From positions 1,426,001 through 1,490,000 of the forward strand of contig JAVJAP010000214.1 in the NCBI GenBank assembly GCA_034770075.1: 64,000 bases of DNA. The letters are read 5' to 3'. The notes beneath the pieces are model-generated. The model saw only the letters and a list, made by a program, of their open reading frames with translations, did no database searches and was not told where the DNA came from. Shown here piece after piece: positions 22,030 to 35,000 of this stretch (position 1 is the stretch's first letter; every line of letters starts with the position of its first letter). Source of the stretch: Aralia elata. Lineage: Eukaryota > Streptophyta > Magnoliopsida > Apiales > Araliaceae. The position numbers and the translations under genes were made by a program.

Positions 22030-25000
22030 TGTAATGTCCGAGAATTTTTAAACATTGTATTGATTTACTTTAATATATGAAATTCATTTTATTTAATGAA
22101 TTTAATTGGACCCATGTAGGTATTATTAATTAATTATCTAAATATATGGTCCAATAATTTTCTCGCATTAAAGGGACTCATTAAAAGTTGAATAATTGGT
22201 GAGTTAACCTTAAGAATTTAATTGCAAGAAAATTTGGAAAGAAGATTAATAAATAAATTCTTTTAAATAAAGAATTATGGTTAAAAATAAATATCTGAAA
22301 TAAGTAATTAATTGGTAGTTATTTAATTTAAAATATTAGAATTGCATAGTGGTTAATTTAATTTGGGCCAATTTTCTTTTATTGGCCCATTGCTTTTATT
22401 TAGTTCTAATTTGAGCCCAAATCTTCTTTTCAATTTAATTCCTATTGGACCGCGTCCTATTTATTCAGTCGGCCCAACCCAAACTCTATATCAATTAACA
22501 AGTGGGCTGAGCCCATTCCTTAATTCTTTTACCAGCCGGGTTATGGCATAGCAATCGGGTCGATCCATCTCAGATTAATTTGGGGAAAACCGGTAAAAGC
22601 CAAATTGGGGATAATAGAACAAATGAGATTCAACTCTCAAATCAGACAACGAAACAAGCCTAGGGTTCCAATCACACCAGATAGAAACGGAAGGAAAGGG
22701 AGAGGTTAAGCCGAGCTAGAGGGGAACCCATCAGCCTAGAACCCTCCATCAATCGGAAAGGGACAGGAAGGAGGCGTCGCCAGGCATGCGCCGGCGACAG
22801 CTCGAACCGAACGAACGGCGTGAAGATCGACCGACGAACTGTTCAACGTTCAAGGCAGTTAATTGAAGCGACCGAGCGCTCCGTCGGCGGACCAAGGGTT
22901 CCCGAAAATCAGGGAGTCGACCGGCGACGTGACCATGGCAGCGCAAGGCTGGAGGGCGACCGTACCAGTGCATCGAATGGGGTGATGTGGACCATCAGGT
23001 GTGCCTCCTTCCTACCGACGGTCCTTGGAAAATCGATTGGGGTAATACCCAATTGATTTGAGTAATTTTCCTTCTATAAATTGAACCCCCATCCCCTAAA
23101 CCATAGCTGCCGATCCCTTGTTCTTGTGAGTCTCAGATTAGAAAAATATATTTATAAATTAGGGTTCGAAATCTCAGAGAGGGAAATTTATTAGTGAATG
23201 ACCGACTGGGTTGTGTACTGTGGGAGAAGAAGGAGGACGGCGGTTCGGTCGGACACAAGGTATTGCCATGGGTTGTTAAACCACTGTGAAAGTTTTATAT
23301 TAGGTTTTGTGTAAATTTCTTCTTCTGTACTAGGAATTAGTATTGTTGACTGTGATGGTTTGTATCAATGTATGGATTTGTATTTGCCTTCTGTGTTGGT
23401 TCATTATGATCAAGAAAATCTGGATATTAGTTTGTGATTACTGAGTTAGATTGTTTTATTGGGGTTTATAAGTCTGCTAATGTATTGGGTTGGTTTATTT
23501 TGAGTTGGGAAATCTGGGATTTGGTTGTTTTGTATAGGACTGTGTTGTTGCCACTATGTCAAGTTTTATGTGGACTGGGAATCTGTTGAACCTTAAAGGT
23601 TCTGGCCTTCGAGTGTGTGTTGTATATAGGCTACTATCAATTTTTGAAATGCCCATTAGGCGTTCGAATTTATGCCTAAATCAGGTTGTGGTTTTCTGTT
23701 GATACAATGATGTTAAGGAGTTACTGAGTGGAACCTACAATATGATTAAATGCAGATTTTTGCTAAACTTACTGTCAATAATCAAACCTTTGTTTCGTTG
23801 GGTTAACTGCTCTATCAATATCAGTGTTGGGTACTAATTTTGTTTAGTTTAAAAAGAAATTTAACAGGGGTTGTTATATCAATTGGCTATACTATTTGGT
23901 TTTGGGCAGGAAAGAATAAAACATATGATTCCAATAATATTATGTAGTAATGGTATTAATTTGGTTGTGCAATTCAGTAGAGTTAACTATTAATCAAAAT
24001 GATTAATGATGGCTCAATTATTGATTAATTAACTTCAGTTAATAATGCATTTGCAAACTAATTAGTATTATGTTAAATAAATAAAATTAATAAAGTAATT
24101 ATTTATTATTAATAGATAATAAATAAAGATAATAAATATTTAATTATTATTTGATTAATATTAAATAACAATTAAATATGAATAAATTAGTAAATTAACT
24201 ATTTATTAATTAATGCGTTAATAAATAATAAAGATAATAAATATTTATATTATTATTTAATAATAATTAAGTATGAATAAGTTAATAAAATTAATTATTT
24301 ATTATTGAGTAATAAATGAAGATATTAAATATTTGATTGTTATTAATGATTTAATGTGAGTAAAGTAAATTATTTATTATTTCTCATTTTAATAATAAAT
24401 AAAGATAATAAGAACTTAGTTCTTATTAACAATTAAGTATGGGTAGAGTGATACATTAATTTTCTAGTTAATGTTAAATAAGGGAAATAATTTCGTAAAT
24501 TCTCTTGAAAGTGAATAATAGCTAAGTGTGAATGGAAATTAAATAACCTATTTATTTGTTGACACTGTTAGCTAGTGATACATTAATCAATTTGTTAGTT
24601 AGTTTTGTAAATAAGGAATAGAGATTTAATCAAATAGGATAGTCGTTAAATTGGATACCAATGTGTCATAATGCACTAACAAGATTATTATTTAGTGTTG
24701 TAAATAATAACTTGGGTTACTAAATATTGTTAAGTTGAATATCCAATAAGCATGATTAGTTATTGAGATAATAACTAAAGATCATTAAGTAATTTCCGAT
24801 TAGCACAATATTGAATAGTAATTTAATGTTAATGGAGTTAATAAAGGAATGCGAAGTGTTTATTTTGCTAAGTAAATAGCATAAGTGAGTGTATCGATAT
24901 ACGGTATGCAATGCTAATGGATAAACCAACTTTATCAACTGGTAGGTTATCCACGGTCAAATAATTTAAAGCTAGGATTTAATTGTAGCTGAGCAAACAG

Positions 25001-26043
25001 GCAAGTTCCCTAACTTCATTTTTTCAGTATATTGAATGAAAGTTCTTCCTTACTCAACTTTTACATTGAGCACTATTTCTAAACCTTATGCATTATTTTT
25101 AATTGGTGCAAAAAGGTATATATTGCAAGATTATTCTTTAAACTTGAATCTTACCTCCAAGCATGCTTTAAGTGGTTTAATTACTTTTAAAATTATTCCA
25201 CCTCTATGTATTTATTGACATTCGCACTCGTGCATTTGAATTCGTACATTTATTAAAGTTCCGAGATTTGTGAAACTATTCATGGTTAAGTCTGAACCCT
25301 TGTTTCGATCAGGCAAGTATGTGAGAATTTATAAAAGCTATCCGGACCAATCGATGGTAAGGATTCTTAGACTAAATGGACACCCCTTTTATTATAGGGA
25401 GTACCCCAGGTACCGTATATAAGGTACAAATAGCAGAGTTAAATGTTATGCATACACATAGCGTACGCGAGGCTGATCCCCTCAAGTACTTATTCTTGTA
25501 GCCAGTAAACCAGAGGGTCAACTAGCTATTGACTCCTTTGGAAGTTATCGTTCAAAGTCTATTTGACTACCAATTGTTCTAAAAGCATTTATTGTTATTG
25601 CTTCTGATAATTCTATTGTTGAAATCTCTTTCCATATCCCTTCCGTCATGATATATCCTTATTATTGTACTTTAAACTTGCTGAGCAAACTCGTTGCTCA
25701 TCCTTGCTATATCATGACTTCATTACAGCTAAACCCGAGACGTCAGGGAAGGACAAAGGGAAAGAAAAGATGAAGTAATAGACCTCATGTAGCAGATTTT
25801 AAATTCACGTGTAGTTAATTACTGTTAATGTAATTTAAACCCTGATTTTTATTTAGGTTATGGATTTGTGTAAGTGTTTTTTAAGGTTTTTATTTTCTGG
25901 GACTAGTAACACCTTTGTAATGAACAACGTATGCTTATTATATTCCGCATTTTAGTTACCATATGTTGTTAGAGGTGAATGTTTGTATTGGATCGTGATG
26001 ACCGGATCCGGGTATTTGGAGACCCGAATTTGGGGGCGTCACA
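22030..26043 (+). mobile_element. 5' LTR of Tekay-type gypsy element
   Basis: A 4014-bp LTR, TGTAATGTCCGAG...GGGGGCGTCACA. It matches the 3' LTR at 32073-36072; by eye about twenty substitutions and a few small indels occur in the first 1.25 kb. It is flanked by TTATC on the left; the outer right flank of the element is TTACC. It contains a promoter-like TATAAAT at 23075-23081 and a long AT-rich stretch of repeated TAATAAATAAAG words at 24060-24450. The small frames inside it (for example 22820-23056) are duplicated in the other LTR and are not genes. Confidence 0.95.
23075..23081 (+). promoter_or_regulatory. Candidate LTR TATA box
   Basis: TATAAAT followed by TGAACCCCCATCCCC. The same box and context sit at 33126-33132 in the 3' LTR and, on the minus strand, at 48883-48889 in the diverged solo LTR, so it is conserved across the family. 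Confidence 0.55.
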
Positions 26044-26062
26044 GGTTGGTATCAAAGCTGTA
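26044..26062 (+). promoter_or_regulatory. Primer binding site of Tekay element
   Basis: GGTTGGTATCAAAGCTGTA lies directly after the 5' LTR. TTGGTATCA matches the 3' end complement of initiator tRNA-Met, with an AAAGC variant where AGAGC is usual. Confidence 0.8.
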
Positions 26063-26276
26063 GATTATAAACTTTAGGATCGCGAAACCTAGGTTATAAT
26101 CTTCATAGTAAACTCGTATTGAGTGTTAGGAGATAAATCGAGGAGATTTATTATATGTGGTTTTGATGAATTGGGGAATTCATCGAGTCAAGTAGTACCC
26201 AATGAAATATAATTTCATTTCTTCAATGAATATATTTTATTGCTGTACTAATGTTGATTTTCGGTGTGATTATAGG

Positions 26277-27092
26277 ATGACTGACATAGGAGGGACCAGT
26301 GGAGTCCAGGAGGAGGAGACGTTCATAGATATACCAGTAGTTGCTGAGCAGTTGGTGGGGTATGCTCCTATTGCCCCAGGAGTACCGCTAGAGGAGGACT
26401 ACCAGAGGGAGCTACCAGAGCCGGTTGTAGGTGGAGTCATGAGGTCCGGTAGTCAGGACCCGGATGCTGAGGAGGAGGACCCCGAGACCGAGGGAGAGGA
26501 GCCACCTGCTGATGTTGATGGCATGGGGTCCACTGCCGACGATATCATTGAGGGACTAACCAGCAGGAACGAGGAGCTGGAGGATCGGATAGCTCATCTA
26601 GAGGAGCAGAATCAGACCCACCAGTTCAGGGAGGACCAGTATAGGGATCTGGCTTACCAGCTCGAGCATGACCTGGGAGTAGCGAAGATACAGCTGCAGG
26701 GATACGAGTCCTCAGCGCAGTAGATCGGACCACTGCTACATCAGCTAGTGGCCCGAAACGCTGAGTTGAGAGAAAGGCTGGAGTAGAAGAATCTGCAGAT
26801 CGCCCACCTGAAGGCCAAGCAGGAGGCCATAAGGTTCGAGGCTGGACTGGAGGTGTCTGCGAGGATGCATGTCAGGGAGGCCTGGGTCAGGGAAGCCAGA
26901 AGGGTTGATCAGTTAGAGGACCAGCTGGAGGCCAGAGCAGTGAGAGTAGAGACCTTAGGATATGCTTTAGATGCAGCCTACAGGAGGCCCCGGACTGAGG
27001 TAGGGGAGTCTAGCCGCTCTGTTCGTCGCAGGACATTGGGTGGAGCATTCTCTTCTGGTCAGCAGGCACGGATTCGTCATGACGTGCAGTGA
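26277..27092 (+). pseudogene. Extra coiled-coil ORF upstream of gag
   Basis: Starting MTDIGGTSGVQEEETF, this frame runs 271 codons plus a stop, broken only by TAG at 26721 and TAG at 26787, both of which could come from CAG. The N-terminal third is acidic (QDPDAEEEDPETEGEEP). The rest is predicted coiled coil (RNEELEDRIAHLEEQNQTHQ, LHQLVARNAELRERLE, then VDQLEDQLEARAVRVETLG), ending with a basic tail (RSVRRRTLGG). The start is preceded by GTACTAATG and TTATAG, resembling a branch point and 3' splice site, so it might be reached by splicing. I do not recognise the family. It lies between the primer binding site and gag in the same strand. GC content is clearly above the LTR. Confidence 0.6.
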
Positions 27093-27488
27093 CATGATAT
27101 GATGGTTGTTTTGTCTTTAGTACAGTCCGTCCCACTTTTGTTATAATAGGGACATATTCATGTTTGTCTTATGAACTTTTATGTTTGTTTATATGTTTGG
27201 GGGTAGCAGTTAAACCCCAACTTTTGGGTGTTTTAAGGGATGGAAAGTTAGGATTCCCCACTTTTATCTCAGGGATGATTGATGGATAGCGCAGGTAGTG
27301 GCGCATTTATAGAAGTATGCCACAGGTTTAGTCTTTGTAACAAACAGTGGTATATCAATATAAATGCAGATGTTTCACTTAAATCAAATGTGTTTGATAG
27401 ATGTTTCTACCCTTGGTTGCTGATTTTTATGACATTGTGTAAAATATAAAACTATAGGTAAAAGTCAGCGGATTTCCCTTATCCAATC
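27093..27488 (+). other. Untranslated spacer before gag
   Basis: About 400 bases with no ORF between the extra ORF and gag. It contains no feature I recognise. Confidence 0.4.
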
Positions 27489-30400
27489 ATGCCGCCGAGA
27501 GGAAGACCACGTAACCAGCGAGTCGAGGAGTCCGAAAGTGAGGTTGGGGATCAACCCAATCCAATGAGGATATTCGCGGAGATGCTGGCAGAAGCCATGC
27601 AATCAAGGCCGCCACCCGGAGGGGCCCAACCCGCAACCGAGCCAGCGCATCATCTGGCGAATTTTAAAGATTTCAAAATGGTTGGACCACCCGAGTTCAA
27701 GGGAACTCTTAATCCAATCAAAGCGCAGACCTGGATCGAGGAGATAGAAAAGGTCTTCGAGGTAGCACGGGTGGCAGAGGAACAGAAAACAAGTTTTGCT
27801 ACCTTCATGTTAAAGGGCGAGGCAAACTACTGGTGGAAGGCCAACAGGGGCCGAGTGGAAGGAGGCATTGTCGTATGGGAACGCTTTAAGGAGATGTTCT
27901 TGGAAAATTACTTTCCAGAGAGCATGAAGCAAGAGATGGAGATCAAGTTCCTGGAACTAAAACAAGGAAACATGTCCGTGGCTGAGTACGCGACTAGGTT
28001 TAATGAGTTGGCACGGTTTGCAACTCACCAAGTCGACACAGAGGAAAGGAAAGCTCGTAGGTTTGAGCAAGGGTTGAAACCATGGTTATACCGTTCTGTT
28101 GCGGTATTGAAAATCAAGACATTTGCAGAACTGCTGGAAAGGGCGATCATTGCAGAAGGTGGCAGTGAGGCCCTGACTAAGTACAATCAGGAAAAGAAGA
28201 AGGGTCATGAGGGCCAGAAGGCAGGAAGCAGCGGGGGCAGTAACCCCAACAAACGGAAATGGATCGAGAGTCAGTCCTCCGGGGGAAACCAATCTGGAGG
28301 GGAGGTGAAGAAGCCAAGCAGATGCAACAATTGTGGCAAGAACCACACGGGGGAATGCATGAAAGGGAAGAGCGTGTGTTACCGTTGTGGACAACCTGGG
28401 CACATGGCCCCACAGTGCCCTAATAAGCCGAAAGGAGGTTGTTTCTCCTGTGGATCACCTGACCACCAGATCAAGGATTACCCGAAGAGGAAGGGCGATG
28501 CCGGAAGTGGCAACCGGAGCAACAACAACAGCGAGAATAACAACCGGCCGAGCTACGGGGCAACCGCCAGTCAAGCCAACAGGCCGATAGCACGCACGTT
28601 CAACATGACTGTTCAGGATGAAATGGAATCCAGAGACGTGGTGTCAGGTATCATCCCAATCAATGATATAAATGCATATGTGTTATTTGATTCGGGTGCT
28701 ACTTGCTCTTTTGTTTCTGAAGAATTTGCTAGTCAGTTAAACTCACCTCGTGAAAAGTTAGAACACCCTATAAATGTAGAAGTAGCAAACAAGGAAACTT
28801 TCCCCGTAGAATGCATTCATAGGAATTGTTGTGCCGAATTGCGAGGATTTAAGCTTAATGTGGATTTGATACCAATTCGGCTGGGAGAGTTTGATGTAAT
28901 CCTGGGAATGGATTGGCTATCAATTCACGGAGCAGTTATTGATTGTAAGAAGAAATGTGTACACCTAAAGACTCCTAATAAGTCGAAGGTGGTATTCTAT
29001 GGCAGTAAGTCACCAAGACAATCTTGTTGTCTTACTATGATGCAAACAAGGAGATTACTTAAGAAAGGTTGCGTGTGTTATTTGGCCCATGTGGTCGATA
29101 CTCGTCAGGTCGGGGATGAGATGAGTCAAATACCCATCGTGAGGGATTTCGCTGATGTCTTCCCCGATGAACTTCCGGGACTGCCACCGGACAGGGAAAC
29201 CGAGTTCATTATCGATTTGGCACCGGGAACCGCACCAATATCGAAGCCGCCGTATCGAATGGCACCTGTAGAAATGAAAGAGTTGATGGTGCAGCTGTAA
29301 GAATTGTTAGATAAAGGTTATATCAGACCAAGTGTGGCCCCATGGGGAGCGCCAGTTCTGTTTGTAAAGAAGAAAGATGGTTCTATGAGGCTTTGTATCG
29401 ACTACCGGGAGTTGAACAAAGTTACGATTAAGAATAGGTATCTGCTTCCTAGGATTGACGATCTATTTGATCAACTTAAGGGAGCGAAATACTTTTCAAA
29501 AATCGACCTAAGAACAGGCTATCATCAGCTGAAGGTGAGGCAGGAAGATATCCCGAAGACGGCATTCAGGACTCGTTATGGGCACTTCGAGTTTCTGGTA
29601 ATGTCTTTTGGATTGACGAATGCACCAGCAGCATTCATGGATATGATGAACAGAGTGTTCAAGCAGTACTTGGACAAGTTCGTAGTCGTATTCATCGATG
29701 ACATCTTGGTGTATTCAGAGACAGAGGAGGAACATGCTGAACATTTGAAGATTGTATTGGAAGCTCTCAGGAAGGAGAAGTTGTATGCAAAGTTTTCTAA
29801 ATGTGAGTTTTGGTTGCAGAGGGTACAATTTCTGGGTCACGTCATCGACAAGAATGGTGTTTCGGTGGACCTAGCAAAAGTAGAAGCCGTTATCAACTGG
29901 GAACAGCCGAAGACGCCAACAGAGATCAGGAGTTTCTTGGGATTAACGGGATACTATCGGAGATTCATTCAGGATTTTTCAAAGATAGCATCGCCATTGA
30001 CCAATCTCACCAGGAAAACAGTTAAATTCGTTTGGTCGGAAAAATGTGAGGAAAGTTTCATGGAGTTGAAGAAGAGACTTAGCCAAGCACCGGTGTTGAC
30101 CTTACCAGACAACACTGGGGGTTTTGTGGTGTATAGCGATGCGTCACACAAAGGTCTTGGCTGTGTTAATGCAGCACGGCAAGGTCGTGGCGTACGCATC
30201 ACGTCAACTGAAGGACTATGAGAAGGGTTACCCGACTCATGACTTGGAGTTAGCAGCGGTAGTTTTCGCCTTGAAAATTTGGAGACACTACCTATACGGG
30301 GAGAAGTGCGAGATATATACAGATCACAAAAGTCTGAAATATATCTTCACTCAGAAGGAGCTGAACATGAGGTAGCGCTGATGGTTAAAATTGATCAAAG

Positions 30401-32025
30401 ACTATGACTGTGAGATTCTGTACCATCCGGGCAAAGCAAATGTAGTGGCTGATGCCTTAAGTAGAAAAGGCAAGGTGAAATTGATGCAGCTGACAGTTCA
30501 AGAGGAATTGATAAGGGACTTTGAACGTCTGAAACTGGAGGTTAAGTATCCAATAGAGGTGGACGAAAAAGTGTTCACCGTGACAGTAGGTCCGACTCTA
30601 CTGGATAGGATACAGGAGGCTCAAGAATTTGATGAAAAATGCATTGACATTAAGAAGCAACTATCGGAGGGAAAAACATTGAAGTACAAGATTGACAGCA
30701 CAGGATTGCTGAGGTTCGAGGGAAGGATCTGGGTACCATATGTACCAGACTTAAGGGAGGAGATATTGCAAGAGGCCCATAATACGAGATTTTCGGTACA
30801 TCCGGGTAGCACCAAGATGTATCAAGATCTTCGTCAGCATTATTGGTGGCCGCATTTGAAAGGAGAAGTTGCAGAATACGTCAGCCGGTGTTTAACCTGC
30901 CAGAGGGTTAAGGCAGAGCACCAGCGGCCGAGCGGATTGTTACAACCTCTAGAGATTCCCGAGTGGAAGTGGGAGCACATCACTATGGATTTTGTAGTGG
31001 GACTCCCGACAACACAAAAAGGTCTAGACGCCATTTGGGTGATCGTAGATCGTTTGACCAAGTCTGCCCATTTTCTACCAATCAAGATCAGGTACAAATT
31101 GGAACAGTTGGCGAAATTTTACGTGAAGGAGATAGTATCACGACATGGAGTGCCGGTGTCTATTGTATCTGACAGAGATCCACGCTTCACGTCAAATTTT
31201 TGGAGAAGTCTACAAGAGAGACTGGGGACACAGTTGAGAATGAGCACGGCGTATCATCCTCAGACTGATGGTCAGAGTGAGCGAACAATTCAGACCCTAG
31301 AGGACATGCTCCGGGCAGTCGTGATGGATTTAGGGAGTAGCTGGGATGATCACTTGCCCTTGGTAGAGTTCGCTTACAACAACAGTTATCACGCCAACAT
31401 TGGTATGCCACCGTATGAAGCATTATATGGAAGGAAGTGTCGAACGCCGTTGTGTTGGGATGAAGTTGGTGAACGGAGATTGTTGGGACCAGAATTGGTG
31501 CAACAAACCGTGGAAATCATTAAAGTAATAAGACAGCGGTTAGTAGCAGCTCAGGATCGCCAGAAGAAGTATGCCGACTTACATCGCCAGAAACGAGACT
31601 TTGAAGTTGGTAGCTTTGTGTTTCTGAAGGTATCACCCTGGAAAGGGAAGATCCGTTTTGGGAAGAAGGGTAAATTGAGCCCTAGGTTCATAGGACCGTT
31701 CGAAATTTTGAGGCGGATCGGCGAAGTGGCGTACGAGGTAGCATTACCTCCTGAACTTGAGCACATTCACAACGTGTTTCATGTATCAGTGTTGCGTCCG
31801 TATAAGCCAGATTACAAACATGTTATTTCCTATGAGCCAATTCAAGTCGAAAAGGACTTATCGTACGAGGAGATTCCTGTTCAAATCCTAGATAGAAAGG
31901 AACAGACACTGAGGAATAAAACCATTCATTCTGTTAAAGTTCTCTGGAGAAATCACGCGGTGGAAGAAGCCACGTGAGAACTCGAAGAGAAAATGAGAGC
32001 GAATTACCCCCAGTTATTCGAGTAA
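27489..32025 (+). pseudogene. Chromovirus (Tekay-type) gag-pol, inactivated
   Basis: Starts MPPRGRPRNQRVEESESEVG. Domains in order: gag (YWWKANRG...FKEMFLENYFP), three CCHC knuckles near 28320-28490 (CNNCGKNHTGEC, CYRCGQPGHMAPQC, CFSCGSPDHQIKDY, the last with Tyr for Cys), protease (LFDSGATCSFV), reverse transcriptase (KIDLRTGYHQ, FIDDILVYS), RNase H (VVYSDASHKGLG...YTDHKSL), integrase with HHCC finger (CLTCQRVK), MDFVVGLP, VSDRDPRF and PQTDGQSERTIQ, then a C-terminal chromodomain (SYEEIPVQILDRKE...VKVLWRNH). Breaks: TAA at 29298, a 2-base loss near 30167 in GLGCV, TAG at 30373, TGA at 30379 and TGA at 31975. The GKKGKLSPRFIGPFEIL linker and chromodomain type indicate the Tekay/Del clade. Confidence 0.93.
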
Positions 32026-32059
32026 CCTTGGATTGAAATTCCGAGGACGGAATTTTTAT

Positions 32060-32072
32060 AAGGGGGAGAGGA
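32060..32072 (+). promoter_or_regulatory. Polypurine tract of Tekay element
   Basis: AAGGGGGAGAGGA(T) sits immediately before the 3' LTR, preceded by GAGGACGGAATTTTTATA, the typical end of this gypsy clade. It primes plus-strand DNA synthesis. Confidence 0.85.
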
Positions 32073-35000
32073 TGTAATGTCCGAGAATTTTTAAACATTG
32101 TATTGATTTACTTTAATATATGAAATTCATTTTATTTAATGAATTTAATTGGACCCATGTAGGTATTATTAATTAATTATCTAAATATATGGTCCAATAA
32201 TTTTCTCGCATTAAAGGGACTCATTAAAAGTTGAATAATTGGTGAGTTAACCCTAAGAATTTAATTGCAAGAAAATTTGGAAAGAAGATTAATAAATAAA
32301 TTCTTTTAAATAAAGAATTATGGTTAAAAATAAATATCTGAAATAAGTAATTAATTGGTAGTTATTTAATTTAAAATATTAGAATTGCATAGTGGTTAAT
32401 TTAATTTAGGCCAATTTTCTTTTATTGGCCCATTGCTTTTATTTAGTTCTAATTTGAGCCCAAATCTTCTTTTCAATTTAATTCCTATTGGACCGCGTCC
32501 TATTTATTCAGTCGGCCCAACCCAAACTCTATATCAACTAACAAGTGGGCTGAGCCCATTCCTTAATTCTTTTACCAGCCGGGTTATGGCATAGCAATCG
32601 GGTCGATCCATCCCAGATTAATTTGGGGAAAACCGATAAAAGCCAAATTGGGGATAATAGAACAAATGAGATTCAACTCTCAAATCAGACAACGAAACAA
32701 GCCTAGGGTTCCAATCACACCAGATAGAAACGGGAGGAAAGGGAGAGGTTAAGCCGAGCTAGAGGGGAACCCATCAGCCTAGAACCCTCCATCAATCCAT
32801 CAATCGGAAAGGGACAGGAAGGAGGCATCGCCAGGCATGCGCCGGTGACAGCTCGAACCGAACAGACGGCGTGAAGATCGACCGACGAACTGTTCAACGT
32901 TCAAGGCAGTTAATTGAAGCGACCGAGCGCTCCGTCGGTGGACCAAGGGTTCCCGAAAATCAGGGAGTCGACCGGCGACGTGACCATGGCAGCGCAAGGC
33001 TCGAGGGCGACCGTACCAGTGCATCAGATGGGGTGATGTGGACCATCAGGTGTGCCTCCTTCCTACCGACGGTCCTTGGAAAATCGATTGGGGTAATACC
33101 CAATTGATTTGGGTAATTTTCCTTCTATAAATTGAACCCCCATCCCCTAAACCATAGCTGCCGATCCCTTGTTCTTGTGAGTCTCATATTAGAAAAATAT
33201 ATTTATAAATTAGGGTTCAAAATCTCAGAGAGGGAAATTTATTAGTGAATGACCGACTGGGTTGTGTACTGTGGGAGAAGAAGGAGGACGACGGTTCGGT
33301 CGGACACAAGGTATTGTCATGGGTTGTTAAACCACTGTGAAAGTTTTATATTAGGTTTTGTGTAAATTTCTTCTTCTGTACTAGGATTAGTATTGTTGAC
33401 TGTGATGGTTTGTATCAATGTATGGATTTGTATTTGCCTTCTGTGTTGGTTCATTATGATCAAGAAAATCTGGATATTAGTTTGTGATTACTGAGTTAGA
33501 TTGTTTTATTGGGGTTTATAAGTCTGCTAATGTATTGGGTTGGTTTATTTTGAGTTGGGAAATCTGGGATTTGGTTGTTTTGTATAGGACTGTGTTGTTG
33601 CACTATGTCAAGTTTATGTTGACTGGGAATCTGTTGAACCTTAAAGGTTCTGGCCTTCGAGTGTGTGTTGTATATAGGCTACTATCAATTTTTGAAATGC
33701 CCATTAGGCGTTCGAATTTATGCCTAAATCAGGTTTTGGTTTTCTGTTGATACAATGATGTTAAGGAGTTACTGAGTGGAACTCAATATGATTAAATGCA
33801 GATTTTTGCTAAACTTACTGTCAATAATCAAACCTTTGTTTCGTTGGGTTAACTGCTCTATCAATATCAGTGTTGGGTACTAATTTTGTTAGTTTAAAAA
33901 GAAATTTAACAGGGGTTGTTATATCAATTGGCTATACTATTGGTTTTGGGCAGGAAGGAATAAACATATGATTCCAATAATATTATGTAGTAATGGTATT
34001 AATTTGGTTGTGCAATTCAGTAGAGTTAACTATTAATCAAATGATTAATGATGGCTCAATTATTGATTAATTAACTTCAGTTAATAATGCATTTGCAAAC
34101 TAATTAGTATTATGTTAATAAATAAAATTAATAAAGTAATTATTTATTATTAATAGATAATAAATAAAGATAATAAATATTTAATTATTATTTGATTAAT
34201 ATTAAATAACAATTAAATATGAATAAATTAGTAAATTAACTATTTATTAATTATGCATTAATAAATAATAAAGATAATAAGTATTTAATTATTATTTAAT
34301 AATAATTAAGTATGAATAAGTTAATAAAATAATTATTTATTATTGAGTAATAAATGAAGATATTAAATATTTGATTGTTATTAATGATTTAATGTGAGTA
34401 AAGTAAATTATTTATTATTTCTCATTTAATAATAAATAAAGATAATAAGAACTTAGTTCTTATTAACAATTAAGTATGGGTAGAGTGATACATTAATTTT
34501 CTAGTTAATGTTAAATAAGGGAAATAATTTCGTAAATTCTCTTGAAAGTGAATAATAGCTAAGTGTGAATGGAGATTAAATAACCTATTTATTTGTTGAC
34601 ACTGTTAGCTAGTGATACATTAATCAATTTGTTAGTTAGTTTTGTAAATAATGAATAGAGATTTAATCAAATAGGATAGTCGTTAAATTGGATACCAATG
34701 TGTCATAATGCACTAACAAGATTATTATTTAGTGTTGTAAATAATAACTTGGGTTACTAAATATTGTTAAGTTGAATATCCAATAAGCATGATTAGTTAT
34801 TGAGATAATAACTAAAGATCATTAAGTAATTTCCGATTAGCATAATATTGAATAGTAATTTAATGTTAATGGAGTTAATAAAGGAATGTGAAGTGTTTAT
34901 TTTGCTAAGTAAATAGCATAAGTGAGTGTATCGATATACAATATGCAATGCTAATGGATAAACCGACTTTATCAACTGATAGGTTATCCAAGGTCAATTA

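Noticed and set aside
22749..23056. Arg-rich open frames on both strands, repeated at 32800-33107
   Set aside because: They lie in the GC-richer block of the two LTRs of one element, appear in both because the LTRs are copies, and resemble no protein.
23090..23105. CCCCTAAACC word considered as a telomere-like repeat
   Set aside because: Single occurrence per LTR, not tandem.
28086..28590. Several frames overlapping the gypsy gag zinc-knuckle region
   Set aside because: Shadows of gag in other frames.
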